From Martelella sp. NC20 (GTDB lineage: Bacteria; Pseudomonadota; Alphaproteobacteria; Rhizobiales; Rhizobiaceae), in contig NZ_CP054861.1 of the NCBI RefSeq assembly GCF_013459645.1, positions 5,522,824-5,586,823 of the forward strand: DNA of 64,000 nt. Reading direction: 5' to 3'. Below, piece after piece: positions 34,863-43,389 of this stretch (positions within the stretch are counted from its first letter, which is position 1; every line of letters starts with the position of its first letter). The translations under genes were made by a program, and so were the position numbers. The notes under the pieces are model-generated. The model saw only the letters and a list, made by a program, of their open reading frames with translations. It was not told the origin of the DNA and made no database searches.

Positions 34863-36796
34863 TGACCGACGCCGCGATAGCCGCTCCCCCAAAGAAGAAG
34901 AAAAGCAGCCGCCCGACCGCGATCAAGCTGCTGCTCAACAACACGCTCGCCACCACCGGGCTGATCGTGCTGACGCTGATCGTGCTGGTGGCGCTGGCCG
35001 CCCCCATCCTGCCGTTGCAGCCGCCGAACGTGACCGATCCATCCGTGCGCCTGCTGCCGCCGCTTTCCGACGGCCATCTTCTGGGCACCGACGCGCTCGG
35101 CCGCGATCTGCTGTCGCGGCTGATCTGGGGTACCCGCGTCAGCCTCGCCGTCGGCGTTTCGGCGACCCTGATCGCGGCGTTTTTCGGCTCGCTGATCGGC
35201 CTTGTCGCCGGCTATGCGGGCGGGCGCACCGACAATATCCTGATGCGCGGCATCGATATGGTCATGGCCTTTCCCTATATCCTGCTGGCGCTCGCGATCG
35301 TCGCGGTGCTCGGCCCCGGCCTGTTGAATGCGCTCTATGCCATTGCCGTCGTCAACATCCCGTTCTTCGCCCGCAACATTCGCGGCATGACGCTCGGCCT
35401 GTCGCGGCGCGAATTCGTCGATGCGGCCCGGCTTTCCGGAAAGTCGCACTTCGCGATCCTGTTCGGCGAGGTGCTGCCAAACGTGCTGCCGGTGATCATC
35501 ATCACCATGTCGACCACGATCGGCTGGATGATCCTGGAGACCGCCGGCCTTTCCTTCCTCGGCCTCGGCGCGCAGCCGCCGCAGGCCGATCTCGGCTCGA
35601 TGCTGGGCGACGGCCGCAAGGTGCTGTTCACCGACGCCCATGTGTCGATGGTGCCGGGCCTGATGATCTTCGCCCTCGTGATGAGCATCAACCTGTTCGG
35701 CGACGGCATCCGCGACGTGCTCGACCCCCGGCTGAAATCCGGCGCGCTCGCCCGCCCCGGCGCCCGCACCGCCGTCAAACGCGATGCCGCGCCCGACCGG
35801 AAGCCGCGCGAAAACGCCGTCCTCGACGTGCAGCAGATGCGCACCGAATTCCATGTCGGCGGCAGCATCTACAGGGCCGTCGGCGGCGTCGACCTGCATC
35901 TCCGGCAAGGCGAATGTCTCGGCCTCGTCGGCGAGAGCGGATCGGGGAAATCCGTGACCGCCATGTCGCTGATGGGCCTCGTGCCGACGCCGCCCGGACA
36001 AATCGCGGGGGGCGCTGCATGGTTTGCCGGCGAGGACCTGTTTGCCGCAAGCGACGAGCGCATCCGCCAGTTGCGCGGCGGCGCGGTCTCCCACGTATTC
36101 CAGGACCCGCTGTCGACGCTGCATCCGCTGTTTACCGTCGGCGATCAGTTGATCGAGGCCATCCAGGCGCACCAGCCGCTGTCGAAATCGGAAGCCCGGA
36201 AAAAGGCCACCGACCTGCTGCAATCGGTGCGCATCCCCAATGCCGGCGAGCGGCTGAACGCCTTTCCGCACGAACTTTCCGGCGGCATGCGCCAGCGGAT
36301 TTCGATCGCGATGGCGCTGGCCAATGACGCAAAGCTGATCATCGCCGACGAGCCCACCACCGCGCTCGATGTTACCGTGCAGGCGCAGATCCTCGAACTG
36401 ATGAACGGGCTGCGCAAGGAGCGCGACACCGCGATCCTGTTCATCACCCATGATTTCGGCGTGGTCTCGGCGATCTGTGACCGGGTGGCGGTGATGTATG
36501 CCGGGCGCATCGTGGAGACCGGCACCACCGAGGAAATCCTCGCAAACCCCGCCCATCCCTATACCGCCAAGCTGATCGACTGCGTTCCGGTGCTGGGCCA
36601 ACCCGAACGGCGGCTCGATGCGATCAAGGGCCGCCCGCCGGTCGTCAACGACCTGCCCGACGGCTGCGCCTTCGCCGATCGCTGTCCCTATGTTCAGGAC
36701 GACTGTCTGAAGGGCGACATCCCGATGCTCTCCTTCGGCGATGAGCGCGGCGCGCGCTGCATCCATCCGCTCAACCGGGAGACCGCCGATGCCTGA
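34862..36796 (+). CDS. Fused DppC permease - DppD ATP-binding protein
   Basis: 644 residues. Residues about 1-290 are a DppC/OppC-type permease (GTDALGRDLLSRLIWGTRVSL, then DAARLSGKSHFAILFGEVLPNVLP), followed by a flexible Pro/Arg linker (about 293-318) and a full ATPase with Walker A GESGSGKS (357-364), LSGGMRQR (472-479), Walker B LIIADEP (492-498) and a zinc-like oligopeptide C-terminal region GCAFADRCPYVQDDC. Fusions of this type are known and obligate 1:1 subunit stoichiometry. Confidence 0.92.
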   Translation: MTDAAIAAPPKKKKSSRPTAIKLLLNNTLATTGLIVLTLIVLVALAAPILPLQPPNVTDPSVRLLPPLSDGHLLGTDALGRDLLSRLIWGTRVSLAVGVSATLIAAFFGSLIGLVAGYAGGRTDNILMRGIDMVMAFPYILLALAIVAVLGPGLLNALYAIAVVNIPFFARNIRGMTLGLSRREFVDAARLSGKSHFAILFGEVLPNVLPVIIITMSTTIGWMILETAGLSFLGLGAQPPQADLGSMLGDGRKVLFTDAHVSMVPGLMIFALVMSINLFGDGIRDVLDPRLKSGALARPGARTAVKRDAAPDRKPRENAVLDVQQMRTEFHVGGSIYRAVGGVDLHLRQGECLGLVGESGSGKSVTAMSLMGLVPTPPGQIAGGAAWFAGEDLFAASDERIRQLRGGAVSHVFQDPLSTLHPLFTVGDQLIEAIQAHQPLSKSEARKKATDLLQSVRIPNAGERLNAFPHELSGGMRQRISIAMALANDAKLIIADEPTTALDVTVQAQILELMNGLRKERDTAILFITHDFGVVSAICDRVAVMYAGRIVETGTTEEILANPAHPYTAKLIDCVPVLGQPERRLDAIKGRPPVVNDLPDGCAFADRCPYVQDDCLKGDIPMLSFGDERGARCIHPLNRETADA

Positions 36797-37784
36797 GGCC
36801 AACGAAACGCTGATCGCCATCGATCGGGCCGAGCGCATCTTCGGCGGCGGCAAGACGCTGTTCGGAAAGAAACTCCCCGCCGTCCATGCCGTTCAGGATG
36901 TCACCCTCGACGTGAAGAAGGGCGAGACGCTTGGCATTGTCGGCGAATCCGGCTGCGGCAAGTCGACGCTTGCCCGCCTGCTCTCCGGCCTCGACCTTCC
37001 GACCGGCGGCAGGATCACCTTCGAGGGCCGCGATCTCGCCCATGAAGCGCGGAAGCATCCGCGCGCGCTTGCCCGCCAGATACAATATGTGTTTCAGGAC
37101 CCGGTCTCCTCGCTCAACCCGCGCAAGAAGATCCGCACCATTCTGGAAGCGCCGCTGATCCACCTTCTGAACATGAACAAGGCGGCGCGCGGGAAGCGGC
37201 TGGAAGAGCTGATGGACGCCGTCAATCTCGCACCCGAATTCCTCGAGCGCTATCCGCATGAATTCTCCGGCGGGCAGGCGCAGCGCATCGGCATCGCCCG
37301 TGCGCTCGCCGCCGATCCCGAGGTGATCGTGCTCGATGAGCCGGTGTCGGCGCTCGACGTCTCGGTGCAGGCGCAGGTACTCAACATTCTCGACGACCTG
37401 AAGAGCCGGTTCGGGCTCACCTACCTGTTCATCAGCCATGACCTTTCGGTGGTGGAATCGATCTCGGACCGGGTGGCGGTGATGTATTTCGGACGGATCG
37501 TGGAACTGGGAACCCGTGACGCGGTGTTTGCCGAGCCGCTCCATCCCTACACCCACCTGCTACTTAACTCCGCGCCCGCGCCGGGCCGCAAGGCGGTTTC
37601 GGGCGGCGACAGCGAGGCGGAGCTTCCGGACCCCTACAACCCGCCGAAAGGCTGCGCCTTCTTCGCCCGATGTCCCAACGGGACGGAGCATTGCACAACG
37701 CGTGTTCCCCCGATAGATGAGACGCAAGGGCGACCCGGTCACGAAGCCGCCTGCTTCCATCCGATGATGAAAAGGACGGCATGA
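36789..37784 (+). CDS. Oligopeptide ABC transporter ATP-binding protein (DppF-like)
   Basis: 331 residues starting within the end of the fusion gene. Walker [10 protein letters not shown] (52-60), signature FSGGQAQR (159-166), Walker B VIVLDEP (179-185), and the C-terminal cysteine-rich [15 protein letters not shown] region of the OppF/DppF family. The insert [10 protein letters not shown] ahead of the core is seen in the F-type. Overlaps the regulator gene by ATGA. Confidence 0.93.
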   Translation: MPEANETLIAIDRAERIFGGGKTLFGKKLPAVHAVQDVTLDVKKGETLGIVGESGCGKSTLARLLSGLDLPTGGRITFEGRDLAHEARKHPRALARQIQYVFQDPVSSLNPRKKIRTILEAPLIHLLNMNKAARGKRLEELMDAVNLAPEFLERYPHEFSGGQAQRIGIARALAADPEVIVLDEPVSALDVSVQAQVLNILDDLKSRFGLTYLFISHDLSVVESISDRVAVMYFGRIVELGTRDAVFAEPLHPYTHLLLNSAPAPGRKAVSGGDSEAELPDPYNPPKGCAFFARCPNGTEHCTTRVPPIDETQGRPGHEAACFHPMMKRTA

Positions 37785-38554
37785 CCAGACCCAGCCTTGA
37801 AAGCCGCCAGGCCTTTGCGCCGCCATTTGCGGAGAAGAAGCGCAAGCGGCCGGATATCATCGCCGACATGGTGCGCGAGCGGATGATCGAGGCCGGGCTT
37901 GAGCCCGGAGACCGGCTGCCTGCTGAATGGCTGGACCCGGAGCAGCTTTCGGCCTCGCGCGGCACCGTGCGCGAAGCGCTCAAGATCCTCGAATTCCAGG
38001 GCATGATCGCGAGCAAGACCGGGCCCGGCGGCGGGATTTTCGCGCGCGCGGTGGCGCCCGGCGAGGCGATCCAGACCGTCACCAACCTGTTCCTGCGCGC
38101 GCCGCCCTCGATTTCCGATATCTACGCGCTGCGCAAATCGCTGGAGCCGGAACTGGCGGCGGAGGCAGCGCTTCATCTGCCCGACGAGGCGATTGCGGGC
38201 CTGCAGGCCACGATCCGGCTCTACGAGGCGGAACCGAAATCCGCCGATGAGGAATATGTCCAGCGCCTTGCCGAACTCGACTTCCACGCCGAACTCTCGC
38301 GCCATGCGAAAAACCCGGTACTCGGCTTTGCCTGCGGCCTGCTGCTGAACCTTCTGCGCGACCTGCCGGAATGCCGCGCAATCTACCAGACGCCCAATCC
38401 GGGCCTGCGCGAGACCGGGGTTTTCTACCAGATCGAGCTGATCAAGGCGATCCGCGGCCGCAACCCGGACCGGGCCCGCAAGATCATGGCGGAACATATG
38501 GCCGAGGCCGAGGCTTATATGCTGGAGCGGGCGCGGTTGAACCGGGGCGGCTGA
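37781..38554 (+). CDS. FadR/GntR-family transcriptional regulator of the oligopeptide operon
   Basis: 257 residues. An N-terminal winged helix with DIIADMVRERMIEAGLEPGDRLPAEWLDPEQLSASRGTVREALKILEFQGMI (about 26-77) is a classical GntR head; the C-terminal FCD helical domain (about 95-245) contains the conserved His/Asp pattern for a carboxylate/metal ligand. Last gene of the ABC operon (ATGA overlap). Likely controls the operon and, by the shared 20-mer, the M20 hydrolase gene. Confidence 0.9.
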   Translation: MTRPSLESRQAFAPPFAEKKRKRPDIIADMVRERMIEAGLEPGDRLPAEWLDPEQLSASRGTVREALKILEFQGMIASKTGPGGGIFARAVAPGEAIQTVTNLFLRAPPSISDIYALRKSLEPELAAEAALHLPDEAIAGLQATIRLYEAEPKSADEEYVQRLAELDFHAELSRHAKNPVLGFACGLLLNLLRDLPECRAIYQTPNPGLRETGVFYQIELIKAIRGRNPDRARKIMAEHMAEAEAYMLERARLNRGG

Positions 38555-38596
38555 GGCGGGGCAGTTGCATAGCGCGCGGCTGACGTGCTCCAACTA

Positions 38597-38736
38597 TTCT
38601 CTCCCGCCTGCGGGAGAGATACCCCCGACAGGGGGAGTGAGGGTGAAACAACATTTCGTCCCGCAAGGGCGATCGTGAGGAGGGTCTCCCCCCTCACTCC
38701 CCCTTTCGGGGTATCTCTCCCCTCCGGGGCGAGAGG
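38597..38736. repeat. Second-type intergenic palindromic repeat
   Basis: Built of a left CTCTCCCGC-CT-GCGGGAGAG hairpin, a CCCCC-GACA-GGGGG hairpin, a CTCACTCCCCC segment matching GGGGGAGTGAG of the left half, and a right CTCTCCCCTCC-type hairpin. The plan is similar to the other RIME-like elements but the sequence differs, so it is a separate subfamily. Between the GntR and the acetamidase genes. Confidence 0.7.
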
Positions 38737-38796
38737 ATTTGGGGGCTATGCGGCGCGGGGCGCTGCATCAGTCGGAAACCGCGACGGGAGCACACC

Positions 38797-39729
38797 ATGA
38801 TCCGCACCATCCATTCCCACGAAGGCCATCTCGGCTGGGACCGCGCGATCAAGCCAGTGCATTATGCAAAGTCCGGCGAGACCATCGCCTTTTCCTGCCG
38901 CGACGCCGGCAATGGCCATTATCATCACGACAGCAGCGCGGCCGACATCCTCACCGCCGATCCGGCGACCATCAATCCGCTGACCGGCCCGGTCTATGTC
39001 GAGGGTGCGAAACCCGGCGATGCGCTGAAGGTGACGATCCGCGAATTCTCGCCCTCAGGCTTCGGCTGGACCGCGATCATACCGGGTTTCGGCCTGCTGT
39101 CGGATCAGTTCACCCAACCGAAACTCAAGCTCTGGGATTACGACACGGCGGCCCGAAAACCCGCCGTCTATAACGATATCGCCACGGTCCCGCTCCACCC
39201 GTTCATTGGCACCATCGGCGTGGCCATGGCCGAGCCCGGCAATCATTCGGTGATCCCGCCGCGCCGCGTCGGCGGCAATTTGGATATCCGTGACATCGCC
39301 GCAGGGACCACGCTCTATCTGCCGGTGGAGGTCGAGGGCGCGCTGCTGTCGCTCGGCGACACCCACGCCGCCCAGGGCGATGGCGAGGTCTGCGGCACGG
39401 CGATCGAAAGCGCGATGGATGTCTCGGTCACGGTGGAAGTGATCAAGGGGGCAGCGCCGAAAACCCCGCATTTTTCCACGCCCGGCCCGATCGCCCGCCA
39501 TCTCGATGCCGCCGGCTACGAGGTCACCACCGGCATCGGCCCCGACCTGATGGCGGCTGCCCGCGATGCCGTTTCCGCGATGATCGACCACCTGTCGCGC
39601 ACCCGCAAGCTTGCCCCCGAGGACGCCTACATGCTCTGCTCGGTCGCAGGCGACCTGAAGATCAGCGAGATCGTCGATGCGCCGAACTGGGTGGTGTCGT
39701 TTTATTTTCCAAGGATCGTATTCGGCTGA
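38797..39729 (+). CDS. Acetamidase/formamidase family protein
   Basis: 310 residues, the shorter form typical for bacterial members. FmdA-type motifs: HSHEGHLGWDR (about 7-17), VYVEGAKPGDALKVTI (about 66-81), PPRRVGGNLDIRDIAAGTTLYLPVEVEGALLSLGDTHAAQGDGEVCGTAIE (about 152-202, with the conserved Asp/His metal-binding patch) and YMLCSVAGDLKISEIVD. It hydrolyses short amides to ammonia and carboxylate. It follows the regulator with a palindrome between; likely part of the same nitrogen-acquisition system. Confidence 0.9.
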   Translation: MIRTIHSHEGHLGWDRAIKPVHYAKSGETIAFSCRDAGNGHYHHDSSAADILTADPATINPLTGPVYVEGAKPGDALKVTIREFSPSGFGWTAIIPGFGLLSDQFTQPKLKLWDYDTAARKPAVYNDIATVPLHPFIGTIGVAMAEPGNHSVIPPRRVGGNLDIRDIAAGTTLYLPVEVEGALLSLGDTHAAQGDGEVCGTAIESAMDVSVTVEVIKGAAPKTPHFSTPGPIARHLDAAGYEVTTGIGPDLMAAARDAVSAMIDHLSRTRKLAPEDAYMLCSVAGDLKISEIVDAPNWVVSFYFPRIVFG

Positions 39730-39799
39730 TCGCCGGCAAGGATGCGCAGTTTCCACACGTCGGAGCGTCCTTTGTGCAGAGACACACGGCGCTCTGTCC

Positions 39800-40270
39800 T
39801 CAATAGTCTACGAACTCGAAACAGAGTTCTATTGCTCCGCCATTGTCGCCGAGACTTCTGTCGCTGTCATTGATCCGGAATGCGTAAAACGCATGAGGCG
39901 CCGAATAGAGTTCATCGGCTTCTTCGTCGAGTAACTGCACAAAACTGTCGAGACTCATGACCTCGTCGTTCATCTCGACAAGCATGGCGCCGAACGGAAG
40001 CGAGGTTTCATACTTATACTGTTCATAAGGCTGAAGCGCCTGCGCCGCACTGCCGGAATGCCCGAAAGGGCCGACAGGATCGTAATTCACGGCATCGACG
40101 GACCAGGCTCCCCTCCACCCGGCATCGAAGAAAAATCCGCCTTCACTCTCCATCGTCTGCCAGCCCTTGCGGGCATCAACCGTCAAGCATTCGGTCGCGG
40201 CTTCCGCTGACGCGGCCCCGAGGAAGCCCATCAGGCAGGCCGCGACGACCGCCCCTCTCAATACCTTCAT
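39800..40270 (-). CDS. Hypothetical secreted protein
   Basis: 156 residues from the ATG at 40270, preceded by AGGGGG; a GTG six bases earlier is inside that site. Signal peptide KVLRGAVVAACLMGFLGAASAEAA. The mature part has two Cys (CLTVDARKGWQTMESEGG and a C-terminal LCFEFVDY) and is rich in aromatic residues and Asp. No family recognised. It lies with its end facing the acetamidase end. Confidence 0.6.
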   Translation of the reverse strand: MKVLRGAVVAACLMGFLGAASAEAATECLTVDARKGWQTMESEGGFFFDAGWRGAWSVDAVNYDPVGPFGHSGSAAQALQPYEQYKYETSLPFGAMLVEMNDEVMSLDSFVQLLDEEADELYSAPHAFYAFRINDSDRSLGDNGGAIELCFEFVDY

Positions 40271-40367
40271 CCGCACCCCCTAGCCCAACCGCTGGGCGTT
40301 CAAGAATAGCATCGAACCCGCGAACGGCAAGTCGGTGCGCGCTGTCCCTGAAGGCAACGAAGATGCC

Positions 40368-41561
40368 TCAGGCATGCCCCGCATGATGCGGATGCGCCGG
40401 ATCGTCGATCTTCTCGCTTTCGACGTCGGTGGAGAGTTCCTGCTTGGCCTTGCCGGTGGGCTGGCGGGTGAAGCCGGTCATCGGGCCGGACTGCTGGAAG
40501 TCGCGCTTGATCTCGACGTCGGAGGTCAGGTAGGCGGTGATCATCTCGGCGATAGACCGCAGCGCATGCATGTGGATGCGCTCATAGCCGTGCGAGGCGT
40601 CGACGCCGAAGGCGATCAGGGCGGTGCGCACATCCGCGCCCGCCTCCACCGCACTTGCCGAATCCGAACGGTAGTAGCGGAACACGTCCTTCTGGTAACG
40701 GATATCATTGACCTTGCAGACATCGACCAGCTTCTTGGTCAGGTGCCAGTCGAACGGCCCGGTCTGGTCGGCCATCGCGATCGTCACGCCGAATTCGGAG
40801 GAGTTCTGGCCCGGCGCAGACGTGCCGTTGTCGATCGAGACCAGCGAGGCGACCTCGGGCGCGACGATCGAGGAGGCGCCGACGCCGACTTCCTCGGCAA
40901 TCGTGAACAGCCAGTGGCTGGCGACCGGGGTTTCGACATTCTCATCCTGCATCGCCTTCAGCGCCGCGAGCATCAGCGCCACGCCGGCCTTGTTGTCGAG
41001 ATGGCGCGAGACGATGAAGCCATTTTCCAGGAATTCGGGCTGCGGATCGATCGCGACGATATCGCCGATCTCGATGCCGAGACGGTCGAGGTCGGCTTCG
41101 TCGCGGGTCAGCGCATCGACGCGCAGCTCGACATATCGCCAGCCGATCGGCAATTCGTCGATTTCATTGTTGAAGGTATGACCGGACGCCTTCAGCGGCA
41201 GGATGGTGCCGCGATAGGACCCCTTTTCGGTGAAGATCGTGGCCCGCGCCCCTTCGGCAAACCGCGCCGACCATGTGCCGATCGGCACCAGTTCCAGCCG
41301 GCCGTTGGATTTCAGATATTTCACCTGCGCGCCGAGCGTATCGACATGCGAGACCACGGCGCGCGCGCCGCGACTGTCGACGCCGCGCCTGACGGCGCGG
41401 ATCGCGCCGCGCCGGGTCAGTTCCACGGAGAGGCCGAGCTTTTCCAGTTCTCCGGTCACGAAACGCACGATGGGGTCGGTATAGCCTGTCGGTGAGGGGA
41501 TCGCGAGCAGCGACTTCAGAATGTCGGACAGGTAATCGGCGTCGATCGTCAATCGTTTCAT
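40368..41561 (-). CDS. M42-family peptidase of the NAGGN osmoprotectant system
   Basis: 397 residues. Metallopeptidase residues: VVSHVDTLGAQ (about 68-78) with His/Asp, SRHLDNKAGVALM (about 184-196), TIAEEVGVGASS (about 224-235). The C-terminal tail EKIDDPAHPHHAGHA is His-rich. It belongs to the M42 branch always found beside NAGGN biosynthesis genes. It starts 3 bp after the synthetase gene, so it shares the operon; its actual peptide or osmolyte substrate is not known. Confidence 0.85.
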   Translation of the reverse strand: MKRLTIDADYLSDILKSLLAIPSPTGYTDPIVRFVTGELEKLGLSVELTRRGAIRAVRRGVDSRGARAVVSHVDTLGAQVKYLKSNGRLELVPIGTWSARFAEGARATIFTEKGSYRGTILPLKASGHTFNNEIDELPIGWRYVELRVDALTRDEADLDRLGIEIGDIVAIDPQPEFLENGFIVSRHLDNKAGVALMLAALKAMQDENVETPVASHWLFTIAEEVGVGASSIVAPEVASLVSIDNGTSAPGQNSSEFGVTIAMADQTGPFDWHLTKKLVDVCKVNDIRYQKDVFRYYRSDSASAVEAGADVRTALIAFGVDASHGYERIHMHALRSIAEMITAYLTSDVEIKRDFQQSGPMTGFTRQPTGKAKQELSTDVESEKIDDPAHPHHAGHA

Positions 41562-41564
41562 CTG

Positions 41565-43379
41565 CTACTCGTTCCTGTGGGCCTCGCGCACCGAATGGCG
41601 GACGCCGGCCGGCATTGAAAGCGGGAACAGCAGGTCGACAAGCCGTTCGGCCGTCGGCTGCGGCTCGTGATTGGCAAGCCCCGGCCGCTCATTGGCCTCG
41701 ATAAAGGCATAGTCCGGGTTTTGCGGGGACTTGATCATCAGGTCAATCCCCACCACCGGAATATTGATGGCGCGCGCGGCCGAAATCGCCGCGTCCACGA
41801 GCTTCGGATGGACGATATCGGTGACATCGTGAATGGTGCCGCCGGTGTGCAGGTTGGCGGTCCGGCGCACGCGGATCTCAGTGCCAGCCGCCGGCACATC
41901 GGCGAAGGTATAGCCGGAATCGCGCACCGTACGCTCGGTCTCGGCATCGAGCGGTATCGAGGATTCGCCGCCGGTGGCGGCCATGCGCCGCGCGCTCTGG
42001 CTTGCGATCAACTGTTCGATCGACGATTTTCCATCGGCCACGATATGGGCCGGGCGACGCACGGCGGCGGCCACCAGCCGGTAGTTGATCACGATCAGGC
42101 GCAAATCCTCGCCTTCGACCATTTCCTCGATCAGCACCGTATCGCAATAGGCCTTGGCGTCCTTGACCGCGTCCTGGAGCGCCTCGAATGTCGAAATGCC
42201 GACGGAAATGCCCTTACCCTGCTCGCCGCGCGCGGGCTTGACCACGAGATGGCCGGCATCCTCCAGAAAGCCGCGGATCGCCTCCTCGCCGGCATCCGAC
42301 GTCATCTGGCGCGGCACCTTCACGCCCGCCTCTTCCACGAAGCGGCGGGTCACGGATTTGTCGTCACAGATCGACATCGCCACCGAAGTGGTCAGTTCCG
42401 TCAGGCTTTCGCGGCAATGGATCGAGCGGCCGCCATAGGACAGCCGGAAGAAGCCGCCCCTGGCATCGGTGATTTCGGCCGAGATACCCCGGCGGCGCGC
42501 CTCGGTGACAATCAGCCGGGCATAGGGATTGAGCGCCTCGTAATCCTCCTCCTCCGGCCCGGTGAACAGTTTCTCGTTGATCTGGTTCTTGCGCTTGACC
42601 GTGAAGAACGGCACGCGTTTGAAACCGAGCTTCTCGTAAAGCCGGATCGCCGGATCATTGTCGTGCAGCACGGAGAGATCGAGATAGGAAGCGCCGCGCG
42701 CGATGAAATGCTCGGCGAGCCGGCGCACCAGCGCCTCGCCGATGCCGCGCTGTCGGGCCTGCGGGTCGCTCGCCAGACACCAGAGCGACGCTCCCTTTTC
42801 CGGATCGTTGAACACCCGCGAATGGTCGATGCCCGTCACCGTGCCGAGAATATTGCCCTGGTGCTCGTCTTCGGCGACGAAATAGGAGATCGAGCGGGCA
42901 TCGCGCTGACGCCAGAAGAAATCCGGTCGCACCACCACCATGCCGCGCGCGGCGTAGATCCGGTTGATCGCCTGGGCGTCGATCTCCGATGTCAGCCGGC
43001 GGATGAAGAAACCCTGCGGCGGCTTGGAGGCCGGCCGGTATGTGGAAAGTTCAAGCCGGAAGGTATGCGAGGGGTCGAGAAACACCTCCTGCGGCGCATT
43101 GGCCAGAACCACATGCGGGTCGCGGACATAGATCGCGATATCGCGGTGGTCGGGCACCTCGGCGCGCAGCGTCTCGATCAGGAGCTTGGTATCGGAAAAC
43201 GTCTGGCCGAACACCACCCGCCCCCAGCCGCAATCGATCGAGGCATCGGCCGTCATGCCGCCGTGCTCCTCGCCGCCGGGGATCGGCGGCTTCATGCCTT
43301 GCGAACGCATCCGCTTCAGGCGATGCGCATAGGCGTCGCGGCTGCGGTGTTCGTCCCTGGAGCCTTTGTCCGAACTCAT
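41565..43379 (-). CDS. ngg: N-acetylglutaminylglutamine synthetase (GNAT + ATP-grasp)
   Basis: 604 residues from the ATG at 43379. Two domains: a GNAT acetyltransferase (about 115-260, with SDPQARQRGIGEALVRRLAEHF and LSVLHDNDPAIRLYEKLGF) and an ATP-grasp ligase (about 340-590, with HLVVKPARGEQGKGISVG, VEGEDLRLIVINYRLVAA and FIEANERPGL). The fusion acetylates and ligates glutamine to give N-acetylglutaminylglutamine, which the amidotransferase AsnO amidates to NAGGN, an osmoprotectant. Sits 10 bp after asnO. Confidence 0.92.
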   Translation of the reverse strand: MSSDKGSRDEHRSRDAYAHRLKRMRSQGMKPPIPGGEEHGGMTADASIDCGWGRVVFGQTFSDTKLLIETLRAEVPDHRDIAIYVRDPHVVLANAPQEVFLDPSHTFRLELSTYRPASKPPQGFFIRRLTSEIDAQAINRIYAARGMVVVRPDFFWRQRDARSISYFVAEDEHQGNILGTVTGIDHSRVFNDPEKGASLWCLASDPQARQRGIGEALVRRLAEHFIARGASYLDLSVLHDNDPAIRLYEKLGFKRVPFFTVKRKNQINEKLFTGPEEEDYEALNPYARLIVTEARRRGISAEITDARGGFFRLSYGGRSIHCRESLTELTTSVAMSICDDKSVTRRFVEEAGVKVPRQMTSDAGEEAIRGFLEDAGHLVVKPARGEQGKGISVGISTFEALQDAVKDAKAYCDTVLIEEMVEGEDLRLIVINYRLVAAAVRRPAHIVADGKSSIEQLIASQSARRMAATGGESSIPLDAETERTVRDSGYTFADVPAAGTEIRVRRTANLHTGGTIHDVTDIVHPKLVDAAISAARAINIPVVGIDLMIKSPQNPDYAFIEANERPGLANHEPQPTAERLVDLLFPLSMPAGVRHSVREAHRNE

Positions 43380-43389
43380 CGGCCTCCCC

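Noticed and set aside
34799..36853. 684-codon open frame on the minus strand
   Set aside because: Antisense to the fused permease-ATPase, with a composition typical of shadow frames (rich in Arg, His, Gly, Asp).
871..38736. CRISPR array
   Set aside because: The repeated intergenic sequences are few, far apart and palindromic with no regular spacers.
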